Part shown: piece after piece, positions 53,863-63,999 of the stretch
Layout of the letters: every line of letters starts with the position of its first letter
Position numbering within the stretch: position 1 is the stretch's first letter
Assembly (NCBI RefSeq): GCF_024171405.1
Contig: NZ_JALJZT010000002.1
Coordinates: 1,116,001-1,180,000 of the forward strand
Direction of reading: 5' to 3'
From: Qipengyuania citrea
Lineage (GTDB): Bacteria > Pseudomonadota > Alphaproteobacteria > Sphingomonadales > Sphingomonadaceae
Length of the DNA: 64,000 nucleotides
Translations under genes and position numbers: made by a program
The notes under the pieces: model-generated
Told to the model about the DNA's origin: nothing
What the model saw: the letters and a program-made list of their open reading frames with translations, nothing else
Databases searched by the model: none

Positions 53863-53895
53863 AAAGGGGCGGGAAGTTCGCTTCCCGCCCCTTTT
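53863..53895. terminator. Bidirectional terminator between receptor and sulfotransferase
   Basis: A perfect 14-bp stem (53863-53876 with 53881-53894) encloses a TTCG tetraloop. The arm begins with AAA and ends with TTTT, so it works for both convergent genes. Confidence 0.9.
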
Positions 53896-53901
53896 GCTTG
53901 C

Positions 53902-55203
53902 CTATTCGGCCAATCGCATGCGGGGCAACGCCGGAGCGTCGCCCACCGGAATGCCGTATGTCTCGGTATAATCCGCAAATAGCGCATCCACCTCGCCCTC
54001 GCCCAGCCCGAATTCCTCGAGACTGTAGCGATGCGGGTGCCGCTTGAGCCGGGCCGAACGGTCGAGATAGTCTTCCATCCCTGCGACCGCGGGTTCCATC
54101 TCGAGATCGAGGAAGCGGTAGACGCGCTCCATCGTGCCGCGCCAGTCGGTTTCCATGTCTTCGTACTGGACATCGATCATCCTCTCGCGCGGGATCGCGT
54201 CGCGCGCGGCGCGCATCCGGGCGATCATGGTCGCGGTCTTGCCCAGCCAGTCGCGGCCGGTCTGCGCGGGATCGTTGTGATCCGAATAGATAATGGTCTG
54301 GTTCCACGCGAGCGAGGCAGCGCTGCCGACCACCTGTTTGGGATCGCGGTGGGTGAAGATCAGCCGCGCGTCGGGGAAGACTTCGAGCAGCGCGGGCAGG
54401 TCGAGCATGTGCTGCGGCGTCTTGAGGATCCACGGGCGCAGCGAACTTTCCTGCTGCGACCAGCCGATCAGGCGCAGCAGGTTGGCCATGTGCCGATAGG
54501 CGGGAATGGCGCTCTCCTCGTGGCACCATTCGGCATAGGAAGGCACGTTCCACTGCGCTTCCCATTTCATGCCGTACATCGAGGCGGCAACGAGGCCGAG
54601 TTCCTCCTCGGGCTCGTAGGCGCCGGTCGGATGGATCGACAGCGTGCGCGGATTGGCGAGCCGCGCGACCTTGAGGATGCGTGCGGCCAGCTTGGGCCGG
54701 AAGTCCTCCGCCTCGCCGGCGAGCACCTGCTCGAACTCGGGCCGCGGCACCGGGCTGATCGTTTCGAAACTGCGCAGATGGGCAAAGCGCTGGTCGGCTG
54801 CGAGCAGGCGGTGAAGCCGCGTGGTGCCCGACCGCATCGGGCCGACGATGACCACCGGGTTCTTGAGCGGGCGGGCGAGGATTTCCGGGTGCCGCTTGAA
54901 CCACATCTGCGTGTAGAGCCGGTCGCGCAGCACGTGGTGAAACATCTTCATGGCGGAAAATTCGCCTGCCGCGTTGAGCTGGGCTTCGCGTTTCACGCTG
55001 TCGAGCAGGACGTCCAGGGGGCGTTCGAACCAGCGATCGCCGAAATCGTCGAGCCCGGTGGCCTGTACGGCCTCTTCCATGAGGAAGTCCTTTTCCAGCC
55101 GCGCCGGGTCCATCAGCCCGAGCTTGCGTCCGCCCCGGAGCACCCCGTCCGCAATATCGATAAAGCGCGTGCGGCGCGGCGGCTGGATCGGCTGGTCGTT
55201 CAA
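53902..55203 (-). CDS. Sulfotransferase family protein
   Basis: The 433-residue protein has the PAPS 5'-phosphosulfate loop [15 protein letters not shown] (about 120-134) and a 3'-phosphate region [20 protein letters not shown]. No signal peptide or TPR region is present, unlike the other sulfotransferase in this window. It is convergent with the TonB receptor gene. The acceptor is unknown; related proteins act on lipids, sterols or small alcohols. Confidence 0.88.
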   Translation of the reverse strand: MNDQPIQPPRRTRFIDIADGVLRGGRKLGLMDPARLEKDFLMEEAVQATGLDDFGDRWFERPLDVLLDSVKREAQLNAAGEFSAMKMFHHVLRDRLYTQMWFKRHPEILARPLKNPVVIVGPMRSGTTRLHRLLAADQRFAHLRSFETISPVPRPEFEQVLAGEAEDFRPKLAARILKVARLANPRTLSIHPTGAYEPEEELGLVAASMYGMKWEAQWNVPSYAEWCHEESAIPAYRHMANLLRLIGWSQQESSLRPWILKTPQHMLDLPALLEVFPDARLIFTHRDPKQVVGSAASLAWNQTIIYSDHNDPAQTGRDWLGKTATMIARMRAARDAIPRERMIDVQYEDMETDWRGTMERVYRFLDLEMEPAVAGMEDYLDRSARLKRHPHRYSLEEFGLGEGEVDALFADYTETYGIPVGDAPALPRMRLAE

Positions 55204-55334
55204 GCTGGCAGCCCTTTCAAGCTCTTCGATGTCCCCCTGAACGTCCGGGGCCTAAAGCGGTGCCCGCAAAAGGACAAGGTCGCCCCGCGGGAAGTGGCTG
55301 GCCAAGCGGGAAACGAAACGGCATAGGCCGGGCC

Positions 55335-56615
55335 ATGCACGACATCGCTTACATTCGCAGCAATCCGCAGGAATTCGACGCCGCCCTCACCCGCCGCGGG
55401 GCCGAACCGGTGGCCGACCGCATCGTCGCGCTCGACGCGCACAAGCGCGAGGCGACGACCAAGGTCCAGCAGGCGCAGAGCCGCCGCAACGAGGCGTCGA
55501 AAGCAATCGGCCAAGCGATGGGCCAGGGCGATAAGGACAAGGCCGAAGCGCTCAAGGCCGAGGTCGCCGAGATCAAGGCCTCGATGCCCGAATGGGAAGA
55601 GGCCGAGCGCGCTGCGGCAGCCGAGCTGGACCAGCTGCTGGCGACTTTGCCCAACCTCCCCGCGGAGGATGTGCCCGATGGCGCGGACGAGAGCGACAAT
55701 GTTGAACTGGCGCAATGGGGCGAGAAGCGCAGCTTCGATTTCGAACCCCGCGAACATGCCGATATCGGCTCCGCGCTGGGAATGGACTTCGAAACCGGCA
55801 CCAAGCTGTCGGGTGCGCGCTTCACCTTCCTGCGCGGCGACATCGCGCGGCTGCACCGCGCGCTGGCGCAGTTCATGCTCGACAAGCAGACGCGCGAGAA
55901 CGGCTATACCGAATGCAACCCGCCCGTGCTGGTGGGTGACGACGCGATGTACGGCACCGACAAGCTGCCCAAGTTCGCGGAGGATAGCTTTCGCACCACC
56001 GATGATCGCTGGCTGGTCCCGACCTCCGAAGTCCCGCTGACCTATTCGGTCGCAGGCGACATCCTTACCGGTCTCGCGCAGCCGATCCGCCTGACCGCGC
56101 ATACGCTGTGCTTCCGCTCCGAAGCAGGCTCGGCGGGCCGCGACACGCGTGGCTTCATTCGCCAGCACCAGTTCGAGAAGGTCGAGATGGTCAGCATCTG
56201 CCGGCCCGAGGACAGCGAGACGGAGCACGAACGCATGACCAAATGCGCCGAGGGCATCCTCGAGGCACTGGAACTGCCCTATCGCCGCATGCTGCTGTGC
56301 ACTGGCGACATGGGCTTTGGCGCGCGCAAGACCTACGACCTCGAAGTCTGGCTGCCCGGGCAGGGTGCCTATCGCGAGATTTCCTCCTGCTCGAACACGG
56401 GCGATTTCCAGGCGCGCCGGATGAATGCGCGCTATCGCCCCGAACGCGAGAAGAAGACCGCTTTCGTCCATACGCTCAACGGTTCGGGCCTCGCAGTCGG
56501 CCGCACGCTGGTGGCGGTGATGGAAAACTACCAACAGGCCGATGGCAGCGTCGCCGTCCCCGAAGCGCTGGCCCCCTATATGGGCGGTGTCACCAAACTG
56601 GAGCCTGCAGCCTGA
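55335..56615 (+). CDS. serS: Seryl-tRNA synthetase
   Basis: The 426-residue class II synthetase has the long N-terminal coiled-coil arm for tRNA-Ser (about 30-105) and class II motifs: [33 protein letters not shown] and [18 protein letters not shown] 55335 fits the usual [12 protein letters not shown] start. Its TGA shares a base with the surE start, so the two are translationally coupled. Confidence 0.97.
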   Translation: MHDIAYIRSNPQEFDAALTRRGAEPVADRIVALDAHKREATTKVQQAQSRRNEASKAIGQAMGQGDKDKAEALKAEVAEIKASMPEWEEAERAAAAELDQLLATLPNLPAEDVPDGADESDNVELAQWGEKRSFDFEPREHADIGSALGMDFETGTKLSGARFTFLRGDIARLHRALAQFMLDKQTRENGYTECNPPVLVGDDAMYGTDKLPKFAEDSFRTTDDRWLVPTSEVPLTYSVAGDILTGLAQPIRLTAHTLCFRSEAGSAGRDTRGFIRQHQFEKVEMVSICRPEDSETEHERMTKCAEGILEALELPYRRMLLCTGDMGFGARKTYDLEVWLPGQGAYREISSCSNTGDFQARRMNARYRPEREKKTAFVHTLNGSGLAVGRTLVAVMENYQQADGSVAVPEALAPYMGGVTKLEPAA

Positions 56616-57379
56616 TGCGTATCCTTCTGACCAATGACGACGGCATCCACGCGCCGGGTCTCGCGGTGCTCGAGAAAATCGCGCGGCAGTTCTCCGACGA
56701 CATCTGGATCTGCGCGCCCGACGAGGAACAGTCGGGCATGGGCCATGCGCTTACCCTCACCCGCCCCGTACGCCTGCGCAAGCATGGCGAACGCCGCTTT
56801 TCGGTGACCGGCACGCCGACCGATGCGGTGACCATGGGTCTGCGCAAGGTGATCGAGGCGCAGCCCGACGTGATCCTGTCGGGCGTCAACCGCGGCGCGA
56901 ACCTCGCCGACGACATCACCTATTCGGGCACCGTCTCGGCGGCGATCGAGGGCGCGCTGGCGGGCGTCCGCTCGATCGCGATGAGCCAGGTCTATACCAA
57001 GGAGACCCGCAACAGCGATTCCGCCTTCGCCGCTGCGACCGAATGGGGCGCGCGGGTGCTCGGCCCGCTGCTCGACACGCCGCTGCCCAAGCGCACGCTG
57101 GTCAATGTGAACTTCCCCCCGATCGCGCCCGATGCGGTCAAGGGCGTTCGCGCGGTGCGGCAGGGGTTCCACGATTATTCGCGCGGCACGGTCGTCGAAG
57201 GACGCGACCCGCGCGGCTTCCAGTATTACTGGTTCGGCCTCGAGGCGATCGAACACACGCTCGACCACGGCACCGACCTCGAGGCGATCGACGAGGGCTA
57301 TATCTCGGTCACCCCGCTCCAGCTCGACCTGACGCACCATTCGTCGCTCGGCGCGCTCGCGGCACGCTACGAAGGCTGA
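56615..57379 (+). CDS. surE: 5'/3'-nucleotidase SurE
   Basis: The 254-residue enzyme has the metal-site start [15 protein letters not shown] (Asp8, Asp9) and the EEQSGMGHALT and SGVNRGANLADDITYSGTV stretches of SurE. It dephosphorylates nucleoside monophosphates and polyphosphate and is linked to stationary-phase survival. It overlaps serS by one base. Confidence 0.96.
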   Translation: MRILLTNDDGIHAPGLAVLEKIARQFSDDIWICAPDEEQSGMGHALTLTRPVRLRKHGERRFSVTGTPTDAVTMGLRKVIEAQPDVILSGVNRGANLADDITYSGTVSAAIEGALAGVRSIAMSQVYTKETRNSDSAFAAATEWGARVLGPLLDTPLPKRTLVNVNFPPIAPDAVKGVRAVRQGFHDYSRGTVVEGRDPRGFQYYWFGLEAIEHTLDHGTDLEAIDEGYISVTPLQLDLTHHSSLGALAARYEG

Positions 57380-57431
57380 GCCGACGCTATGCTATTGACC
57401 CTGCGGTCTTCCGCGCGCACCTAGGCGGCGC

Positions 57432-58550
57432 ATGAGCAGCGAGAAAAAGGTCGACCGGATCGCCGCAAGCACGCGGGTGCGGACCTATCGAGGGCCCAGT
57501 TTCCAGCCCTTGCGCCGCGCGGTGAAATTGCCCGTCTGGGGCGATCTGGGGATCCGGCTTGGCGCGGCGCTGTTCCTGATTTTCGTCGTGGTGCTGGTCC
57601 ATTGGTGGGACCGCGAGGGACTGGTCGACAATCTCGACGGCGAGGTCAGCTTCCTCGACGTCGTCTATTTCACCATGATCTCGATCACCACCACCGGGTT
57701 CGGCGACATCGCCCCGATTTCGGACCGTGCCAGGCTGGTCGAGGCAGTCATCGTTACCCCGATCCGCTTTGCGGTGTTCTTCATCTTCGTGGGCACCGCC
57801 TACAATTTCCTTATCAAGCGCAGCTGGGAGAAATGGCGCATGGCCCGCATCCAGGAACAGCTCTCGAACCATATCGTGGTGCTCGGTTACGGCATCTCCG
57901 GCTCCGAGGCGGTGGGTGAACTGATCGAACGCGGCACCGATCCCAGCTGCATCGTGGTCATCGACCCGAGCGAGGATCGGCTGCACGAGGCCGAAGCACT
58001 CGGCTGCAATGTGATGGCGGCCGACGCCACGCGCGACCAGACGCTGAAGGCAGTGCGCATCGCCGAAGCGCAGAACGTGCTGGTTTCGGCCGGGCGCGAC
58101 GACACGACCATCCTGATCACGCTCACCGTGCGAGCGCTGGCGCCGCACGTACCGATCAGCGCAGTGGTTCGCGCCGACGATAACGAATCGCTCGCGCGGC
58201 AGGCGGGCGCGAACAATGTCATCAACCCGGTTCGCTTCACCGGCCTGCTGCTGGCCGGCAGCGCCAAGGGCGAACATATCGCCGACTACCTCGCCGATCT
58301 CGCGAGCGTGTCAGGCCGCGTCCAGCTGGTCGAACGCGAGGTCACCGAAGAGGAATGCGGCAAGACCATCGGCGAGCTGACCACCGGCGGGCGCGGGCTG
58401 CGCGTCTATCGCAACGGACAGGCGCTCGGCTTCTGGGAAGAAGAATGCCAGAGCCTGCTCGCGGGCGACATCGTGGTTGAAATCATCCCGACCCCCAATG
58501 GCGAAACCCGCGGCGACGGGCACGACCGCGACGATCTGGACAATGGCTAA
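57432..58550 (+). CDS. Potassium channel with RCK/TrkA-N domain
   Basis: The 372-residue protein has two membrane helices flanking a pore with the selectivity filter TTTGFGD (86-92). A cytoplasmic RCK domain has a nucleotide-binding motif VVLGYGISGSEAV (about 149-161) and an RCK-C region near the end. This is a two-TM Kch/MthK-like K+ channel. Its stop lies three bases from that of the convergent DUF1761 gene. Confidence 0.93.
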   Translation: MSSEKKVDRIAASTRVRTYRGPSFQPLRRAVKLPVWGDLGIRLGAALFLIFVVVLVHWWDREGLVDNLDGEVSFLDVVYFTMISITTTGFGDIAPISDRARLVEAVIVTPIRFAVFFIFVGTAYNFLIKRSWEKWRMARIQEQLSNHIVVLGYGISGSEAVGELIERGTDPSCIVVIDPSEDRLHEAEALGCNVMAADATRDQTLKAVRIAEAQNVLVSAGRDDTTILITLTVRALAPHVPISAVVRADDNESLARQAGANNVINPVRFTGLLLAGSAKGEHIADYLADLASVSGRVQLVEREVTEEECGKTIGELTTGGRGLRVYRNGQALGFWEEECQSLLAGDIVVEIIPTPNGETRGDGHDRDDLDNG

Positions 58551-58553
58551 GCG

Positions 58554-58952
58554 CTAGCGGAAGAGCAGGAAGACCCCGCCCATCGCCGCCATGCCGACGA
58601 TGAAATGGCCCGCATCGATCAGGAAATGCGCGAGGGTCTTGCGCAGGTAGAGATAGTTGATCCCGATCGCGGGCACCATGATCGTGGCGCCGAAGCCGAG
58701 CGCCATCATCATCACCGCCCGATCGCTTGCGCCGCTGCGCGCGATCCCGTGCCACAGCGTCAGCGAAATCACGAGTTCGGCCAGAAACGTCAGTCCGAAA
58801 ATCAGCGCCATATTGCCGCTCTGGATTTTCTCGTCGCTCATTCCCGCAGCCTTCTGCCAGGCCTTGGAAAACAGCACGCCATACCAGATCGCGCCCACCA
58901 GAAAGAATGCCAGCGCGCCCAGCAACACCGCCAACCAGTTGATTTCGGCCAT
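58554..58952 (-). CDS. DUF1761 family membrane protein
   Basis: The 132-residue protein has four hydrophobic helices and the DUF1761 opening [20 protein letters not shown] with [13 protein letters not shown]. It is a small inner-membrane protein of unknown function. It is divergent from rimO (77 bp) and convergent with the potassium channel. Confidence 0.9.
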   Translation of the reverse strand: MAEINWLAVLLGALAFFLVGAIWYGVLFSKAWQKAAGMSDEKIQSGNMALIFGLTFLAELVISLTLWHGIARSGASDRAVMMMALGFGATIMVPAIGINYLYLRKTLAHFLIDAGHFIVGMAAMGGVFLLFR

Positions 58953-59029
58953 ATCCCATCCTCCCCATGTCTCTCGATGCGCAGGAAGCTAGCCTAATTG
59001 GGCGCACGGGTGTAGGGGCGCGCGCAATC

Positions 59030-60406
59030 ATGAGCACGACCACCACCGCAATCCCCGACCAGAAGAAGGTCGGCATGGTATCCCTCGGCTGTCCCAAGGC
59101 ACTTGTCGACAGCGAGCGCATCCTCACGCGGCTGCGCGCCGACGGCTATGCGATGAGTCCCGATTACGCCGGGGCCGACGTGGTGCTGGTCAACACCTGC
59201 GGCTTCCTCGATTCCGCCAAGGAAGAGAGCCTGCAGGCGATCGGCGAGGCGATCGCGGAGAACGGCCGCGTCATCGTGACCGGCTGCATGGGCGAAGAGG
59301 CCGACGCGATCCGCGCCGCGCACCCGCAGGTGCTCGCAGTGACCGGCGCGCATCAGTACGAACAGGTCGTCGATGCAGTGCATACGCACGCCCCGCCCAG
59401 CCAGGGGCCCTATGTCGACCTGATCCCGCAGCCCGACATCAAGCTGACTCCGCGCCACTACAGCTATCTGAAGATTTCCGAGGGCTGCAACCACTCCTGC
59501 GCCTTCTGCATCATTCCCGATCTGCGCGGGAAGCTGGCCAGCCGCCGGATCGACGCAGTGCTGCGCGAAGCCGAGAAGCTGGTTGAGGCGGGCACGAAGG
59601 AACTGCTGGTCATCAGCCAGGACACCAGCGCCTACGGTGTCGATACGCGGCACGAGGAACGGCTGTGGAAGGGCAACCCCGTCCGCGCGCATATGACCGA
59701 CCTCGCGCGCGAACTGGGCCAGCTCGACATCGGCGGCGGCACACCGCCCTGGGTGCGGCTGCACTATGTCTATCCCTATCCGCATGTTGACGCGGTCATC
59801 CCGTTGATGGCCGAGGGCCTGCTGACGCCCTATCTCGATATTCCGTTCCAGCATGCGAGCCCCAAGGTGCTGCGCGCGATGCGGCGCCCCGCAAACGAAG
59901 CCAAGTTCCTCGAACGGCTGAAGGGTTGGCGCGAGATCTGTCCCGAGATCGCGATCCGCTCCAGCTTCGTGGTCGGCTTCCCCGGCGAGACCGAGGACGA
60001 TTTCAAATATCTGCTCGACTGGCTCGAAGAAGCCCAGCTCGACCGCGTGGGCGCGTTCCGCTTCGAACCGGTCGAAGGCGCGCGGGCCAACACCCTGCCC
60101 GATCCGGTACCTGAAGAGATCAAGGAAGAACGCTACGCCCGCGTGATGGAAGTCACCGAGCGGATCAGCGCCGCCAAGCTGGCGGCCAAGGTCGGCAGGA
60201 ACATCCCGGTCATCATCGACGAAGTGGGCGAACCCGACGAGGACGGCGATGTCGGCGCGACCGGTCGCAGCGAGGCCGATGCCCCCGAAATCGACGGCGC
60301 GGTGTACCTGCGGAACGTGCCGCAAGGCCTAGCCCAGGGCGATATCGTAACTGTCTCAATTGAGGACAGTGATGCCCACGATCTGTTCGGGGTGGTAACC
60401 GAGTAA
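59030..60406 (+). CDS. rimO: Ribosomal protein uS12 methylthiotransferase RimO
   Basis: The 458-residue radical-SAM enzyme has an N-terminal UPF0004 domain with cluster cysteines ([27 protein letters not shown]), a radical-[11 protein letters not shown] motif, and a C-terminal TRAM domain. The CPKALVDSE and GCMGEE patterns separate RimO from MiaB. It adds a methylthio group to an Asp of ribosomal protein S12. ATG 59030 is chosen; the earlier frame from 58967 adds unconserved residues. Confidence 0.96.
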   Translation: MSTTTTAIPDQKKVGMVSLGCPKALVDSERILTRLRADGYAMSPDYAGADVVLVNTCGFLDSAKEESLQAIGEAIAENGRVIVTGCMGEEADAIRAAHPQVLAVTGAHQYEQVVDAVHTHAPPSQGPYVDLIPQPDIKLTPRHYSYLKISEGCNHSCAFCIIPDLRGKLASRRIDAVLREAEKLVEAGTKELLVISQDTSAYGVDTRHEERLWKGNPVRAHMTDLARELGQLDIGGGTPPWVRLHYVYPYPHVDAVIPLMAEGLLTPYLDIPFQHASPKVLRAMRRPANEAKFLERLKGWREICPEIAIRSSFVVGFPGETEDDFKYLLDWLEEAQLDRVGAFRFEPVEGARANTLPDPVPEEIKEERYARVMEVTERISAAKLAAKVGRNIPVIIDEVGEPDEDGDVGATGRSEADAPEIDGAVYLRNVPQGLAQGDIVTVSIEDSDAHDLFGVVTE

Positions 60407-60644
60407 GCCCTCAATGGGCCGTTAACCTAGTGAAGTCACGCAATAGGCGTGGATGCAAGACATTGTTATACAACATATAATCTGCTGCGCGCGGCAACGA
60501 GACCGGCGGCAAGCGTGAATTCCCTTCACTCCAGTTCCTAAACCGGAATTTACCTTCGCAACCCGCGGCCCGGTTGGGTTACGAGGGATTCGCGCCCGCA
60601 CCATCAAAACTTTCTTAAACTTAAGAGCGCCATAAGGGCGTTCG

Positions 60645-63008
60645 ATGGGTGACCAACGCATCTCGAACCTTGCCGGGCCAATCCTCGCCCTTGGCCATTC
60701 GCTGTTCAGCGGACGGCTGATCGAGCGCCTGCGCCACATGCTGTGGGCGGGGCTGGTGAGCCTGGCCCTGTACGCCGTCTTCTTGCTGCAGCCCGCCGAA
60801 CAGATCCTGTGGATGATCCAATCGCGGGTTGCCGATCGCACCCCGACCGGCGACGTGGTCTTCGTAGCTTCGAACGACGCGCTGAACGATCCGAACATCC
60901 CCCAGAGGCGGTACGAAGTGGCCGCCGCGCTCGACGAGCTGGACCGCCGCGGTGTGGGGAAAGTCTTCCTCGACGTAGCCTTTGCGGAATCGAACGATCC
61001 CGTCGCCGACGACCGACTATCGCGCGCCATCGCCGATCTCGGACCGCGGATCACGCTGGTCGACCGGATCGTAGAAGGAACAGGCGTCGAAGAGGTTCGC
61101 CGCGCCACATCGCCCACAATTGCCGGACCTGTAGCCCGGGTCGTATCCGATCAAACAGATCGCGACTGGCTGGGTTTTGCATGGAACCTACGCTACGCCT
61201 ACACCATCGAGGGAACGACGATCCGTTCCTTCGGGGCCGCGATCGCTGGCGTTGAGGGAAGCCCCAAGTCCAGGTTCACGGTGGATTATGGGTTCCGCCA
61301 TGATCTCATCCCCACCCTGCCCATTGCTGCTTTGGCGACGAGTGCCGAAGACGCGAAGATGCCAATCGAGATAACCGGGAAAACGGTTGTGGTGGGGCAC
61401 ACGGGCCAGGTTCCGGGAAGCCAGCAGCCCATCCCGCGCAAGATCGATGCAGCAGCCAGCTATGTCGATATCTATGCTGGTGAGACGCTCAAGGCAGGCC
61501 ACACCGGCATCCTGCGCGGACCAGTGGTCCTGTCCCTGTTTGCCGCGCTTCTCCTCATAGCATTGCTGCTTTGCGCGAGCCGCAAGCATCGCTGGGTTGC
61601 CTATGGCGGGATCGTCCTTGTTGCACCGACGATCCTTATTTTGACCGCGAAGATCGGCGTCCGCGTCGAACTTTCCTACGCTCTTGCATTTCTGGCGATT
61701 TACGCCGTCCTGCGCTCGCGCATGCGCTGGAAGCGTCGCGTCGAAATGGTCAATCCGGACACCGGACTGCCGAAACTGCGCGCGCTCGAGGCGCGGCTGG
61801 TGCGCGATTCGATCGGCAACGGTCACATCGTCATCGCCAAGATCCAGAATTACGAACGCGTTTTGAAAACGCTACGGGCGGACGACAAGGGCAGCTATGT
61901 TCTCAAGCTCGTCGACCGGCTGCGCGCCGCCGATCCAAACCTCGCGGTTTACAGCGAAGGCCATAGCCTCGGCTGGCATGTGGCGAGCGACGAAACCGAT
62001 GCAGTCGTAGAGCATCTCGAAGGACTGCGCGCGATCTTTGCCGCCCCGGTCCAGGTCGGCGGATTCTCGGTCGACGTAGGGATTACCTTCGGGGTCGCAT
62101 CGATCGAGGGCGATCCGCCCGCGCGCCTGGCTGCTGCCGTCGCGGCGGCCGAGGAAACGTCCGAAGCCCATAATCCGATCGCCATCGCCGAAACCGGAAC
62201 CGAAACCGACCTTCTGTGGGACATCTCGCTCCGCGCGCGGATCGACGAGGCGATGGAAGCCGGCGAGATTTACTGCGTCTACCAGCCCAAGATCGACCTC
62301 GCGTCGAAATCCATGGTCGGGGTCGAAGCGCTGGTACGCTGGCATGATCCGGCCCGCGGTTTCATTTCGCCGCTGCACTTTATCCAGCAGTGCGAAAAGG
62401 CCGGGCGGATGGAGCACCTGACCCGCTACGTCCTGCAAAGCGCCTGCTCCGCTGGTCAGCTCCTGCATTTCCGCGGCCGGACCATCTCCATGTCGGTCAA
62501 CATCTCGGCCACCCTGCTGGGCGACATGCGCGTGGTTGGACTGGTGCGCAATGTGCTCCAGGCGACGCGGTTCGATCCCCAGTATCTGACGCTCGAGATC
62601 ACCGAGACGGCGCGCATCTCCGATCACAACGTGGCTTCGAGCATCCTTCAGGAACTGCGTTCGATTGGCGTGCGCATTGCCATGGACGATTTCGGCGTCG
62701 GTGCGGCCAGCTACGAAGCGTTCTACGAATTGCCGTTCGACGAGATCAAGATCGACCGGCTTTTCATTACCAATATCGCCAAGGACCCGAAGGCTCGAGC
62801 CATCGTGTCGAGCATCGCGGCAATGGGTCGCGAAGCGCGAATCACTGTGGTGGCAGAGGGCCTCGAGAACCCGCAGGACATCGCCTTGCTCGAGCATGTC
62901 GGGTGCCAGCAGGTGCAGGGTTTCGCGTTTTCTCGTCCTCTCTCATTGTCCAATCTTTTGGAATATCAAGACTTTACGTCAGACAGGGCCATCGCAAACA
63001 TGGTTTAG
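60645..63008 (+). CDS. CHASE2-(degenerate GGDEF)-EAL c-di-GMP phosphodiesterase
   Basis: The 787-residue protein has an N-terminal hydrophobic helix, a periplasmic CHASE2 sensor (about 50-290), three hydrophobic helices (about 295-365), a GGDEF-like domain and an EAL domain. The cyclase signature is gone (GHSLG at about 437-441 instead of GGDEF), so that domain cannot make c-di-GMP and may be regulatory. The EAL domain retains VEALVRWHD near 560, LEITETA and MDDFGVG, so phosphodiesterase activity is probable. It is a second c-di-GMP protein in the window. A small Trp-rich ORF follows 59 bp downstream. Confidence 0.9.
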   Translation: MGDQRISNLAGPILALGHSLFSGRLIERLRHMLWAGLVSLALYAVFLLQPAEQILWMIQSRVADRTPTGDVVFVASNDALNDPNIPQRRYEVAAALDELDRRGVGKVFLDVAFAESNDPVADDRLSRAIADLGPRITLVDRIVEGTGVEEVRRATSPTIAGPVARVVSDQTDRDWLGFAWNLRYAYTIEGTTIRSFGAAIAGVEGSPKSRFTVDYGFRHDLIPTLPIAALATSAEDAKMPIEITGKTVVVGHTGQVPGSQQPIPRKIDAAASYVDIYAGETLKAGHTGILRGPVVLSLFAALLLIALLLCASRKHRWVAYGGIVLVAPTILILTAKIGVRVELSYALAFLAIYAVLRSRMRWKRRVEMVNPDTGLPKLRALEARLVRDSIGNGHIVIAKIQNYERVLKTLRADDKGSYVLKLVDRLRAADPNLAVYSEGHSLGWHVASDETDAVVEHLEGLRAIFAAPVQVGGFSVDVGITFGVASIEGDPPARLAAAVAAAEETSEAHNPIAIAETGTETDLLWDISLRARIDEAMEAGEIYCVYQPKIDLASKSMVGVEALVRWHDPARGFISPLHFIQQCEKAGRMEHLTRYVLQSACSAGQLLHFRGRTISMSVNISATLLGDMRVVGLVRNVLQATRFDPQYLTLEITETARISDHNVASSILQELRSIGVRIAMDDFGVGAASYEAFYELPFDEIKIDRLFITNIAKDPKARAIVSSIAAMGREARITVVAEGLENPQDIALLEHVGCQQVQGFAFSRPLSLSNLLEYQDFTSDRAIANMV

Positions 63009-63067
63009 ACTTTACAAACAGACATGGTTAATGAAATATAACTCTTGAGCAATCAGGAGGTACGACC

Positions 63068-63103
63068 ATGTGGAATTTCTGGGAATGGCTGTTCGACGGC
63101 TGA
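63068..63103 (+). CDS. Tiny Trp-rich ORF (11 residues) with strong ribosome site
   Basis: ATG 63068 is preceded by AGGAGGT at 63055-63061 with a six-base spacer, an ideal Shine-Dalgarno arrangement. The frame reads MWNFWEWLFDG and stops at 63101-63103. Three of eleven residues are Trp, two are Phe. A strong terminator begins 21 bp after the stop, so the message would be short. Below the size limit of gene finders. It could be a functional micropeptide, a Trp-sensing leader or a translated part of a small RNA. The downstream gene is a transglutaminase, not a Trp biosynthetic gene. Confidence 0.6.
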   Translation: MWNFWEWLFDG

Positions 63104-63124
63104 ATTTCATAACTTAAGTGATTC

Positions 63125-63152
63125 AAAGGGCCCCGTTTACGGGGCCCTTTTT
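63125..63152 (+). terminator. Strong Rho-independent terminator after the tiny ORF
   Basis: An 11-bp stem (63125-63135 with 63140-63150) with a TTTA loop is followed by T's to 63152. It would end any transcript carrying the Trp-rich ORF, and possibly transcripts from the CHASE2-EAL gene. Confidence 0.9.
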
Positions 63153-63201
63153 CGTTTAGCAGGTGCGAAACGAACCTGCGGCTGCGGCGTTGACCCTTCA
63201 T

Positions 63202-63999
63202 ATGCCGATCTCCATCGAAACCCGCTTCGCCTTCCACCTGCCCGCACCAACCGATGTGCTGCTGCAATTCGAGGTGGCTGCCATCCCCGAACAGACGATC
63301 CTGTCGAGCGAGACGCGGCTGGGGGACAGCGAACATTGTGCCCGCGTCCCCGCGCGCGACCATATCGGCGAACGGATCTGGATCCGTGCCGAGGGCGATT
63401 TCGAAGTCGACTATCGCGCACGCGTCGAACTCAACCGGCAACTCGATACGCTGGAAGATATGGCCGCCCTCGCCCCGCACGAGCTGCCCGGCGAAGCGGT
63501 CGAATACCTCTTCGACAGCCGCTATTGCCCGGCCGACGATTTCCAGTCCTTCGTCGAAGCGCAGTTTGCCGGCACCACCGGCGGTGCGCGGGTGGCCGCG
63601 ATCCGCGACTGGATCGCCGAACATTTCACTTACACGCCCGGCAGTTCGACCACCGAAACCGGGGCGGCGGAAACCTTCATCTCGCGCAAGGGCATCTGCC
63701 GCGACTATGCGCATGTTCTGGTGACGCTCGCGCGCGCCAGCACGATCCCCGCGCGCTATGTCGCCTGTTTTGCCCCCGGCGTGCAGCCTCCCGATTTCCA
63801 TGCGATAGCAGAGGTCTTCCTGGCCGACCCAAGCCGCGCCGACGGGGGGACCTGGCAGCTGGTCGATGCGACCGACATGGCCGACCCGGCCGAAACCGTA
63901 AAAATCGGCGTCGGCCGCGACGCCGCCGATGTCAGCTTTCTCACCAGTTTCGGCCCCAACGACTTCCGCTCCAGCTCGGTCAGCGTGAAGAAAGAATAG
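63202..63999 (+). CDS. Transglutaminase-like cysteine protease family protein
   Basis: The 265-residue protein has a beta-rich N-terminal domain and a transglutaminase-like core with the catalytic cysteine in RKGICRDYAHV (about Cys164), a histidine in PDFHAIAEVFL and an aspartate in LVDATD. No signal peptide is seen, so it acts in the cytosol or is unassigned. Bacterial members act as peptidases or amidases. ATG 63202 is preferred to the GTG at 63163. The gene just fits inside the window. Confidence 0.9.
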   Translation: MPISIETRFAFHLPAPTDVLLQFEVAAIPEQTILSSETRLGDSEHCARVPARDHIGERIWIRAEGDFEVDYRARVELNRQLDTLEDMAALAPHELPGEAVEYLFDSRYCPADDFQSFVEAQFAGTTGGARVAAIRDWIAEHFTYTPGSSTTETGAAETFISRKGICRDYAHVLVTLARASTIPARYVACFAPGVQPPDFHAIAEVFLADPSRADGGTWQLVDATDMADPAETVKIGVGRDAADVSFLTSFGPNDFRSSSVSVKKE

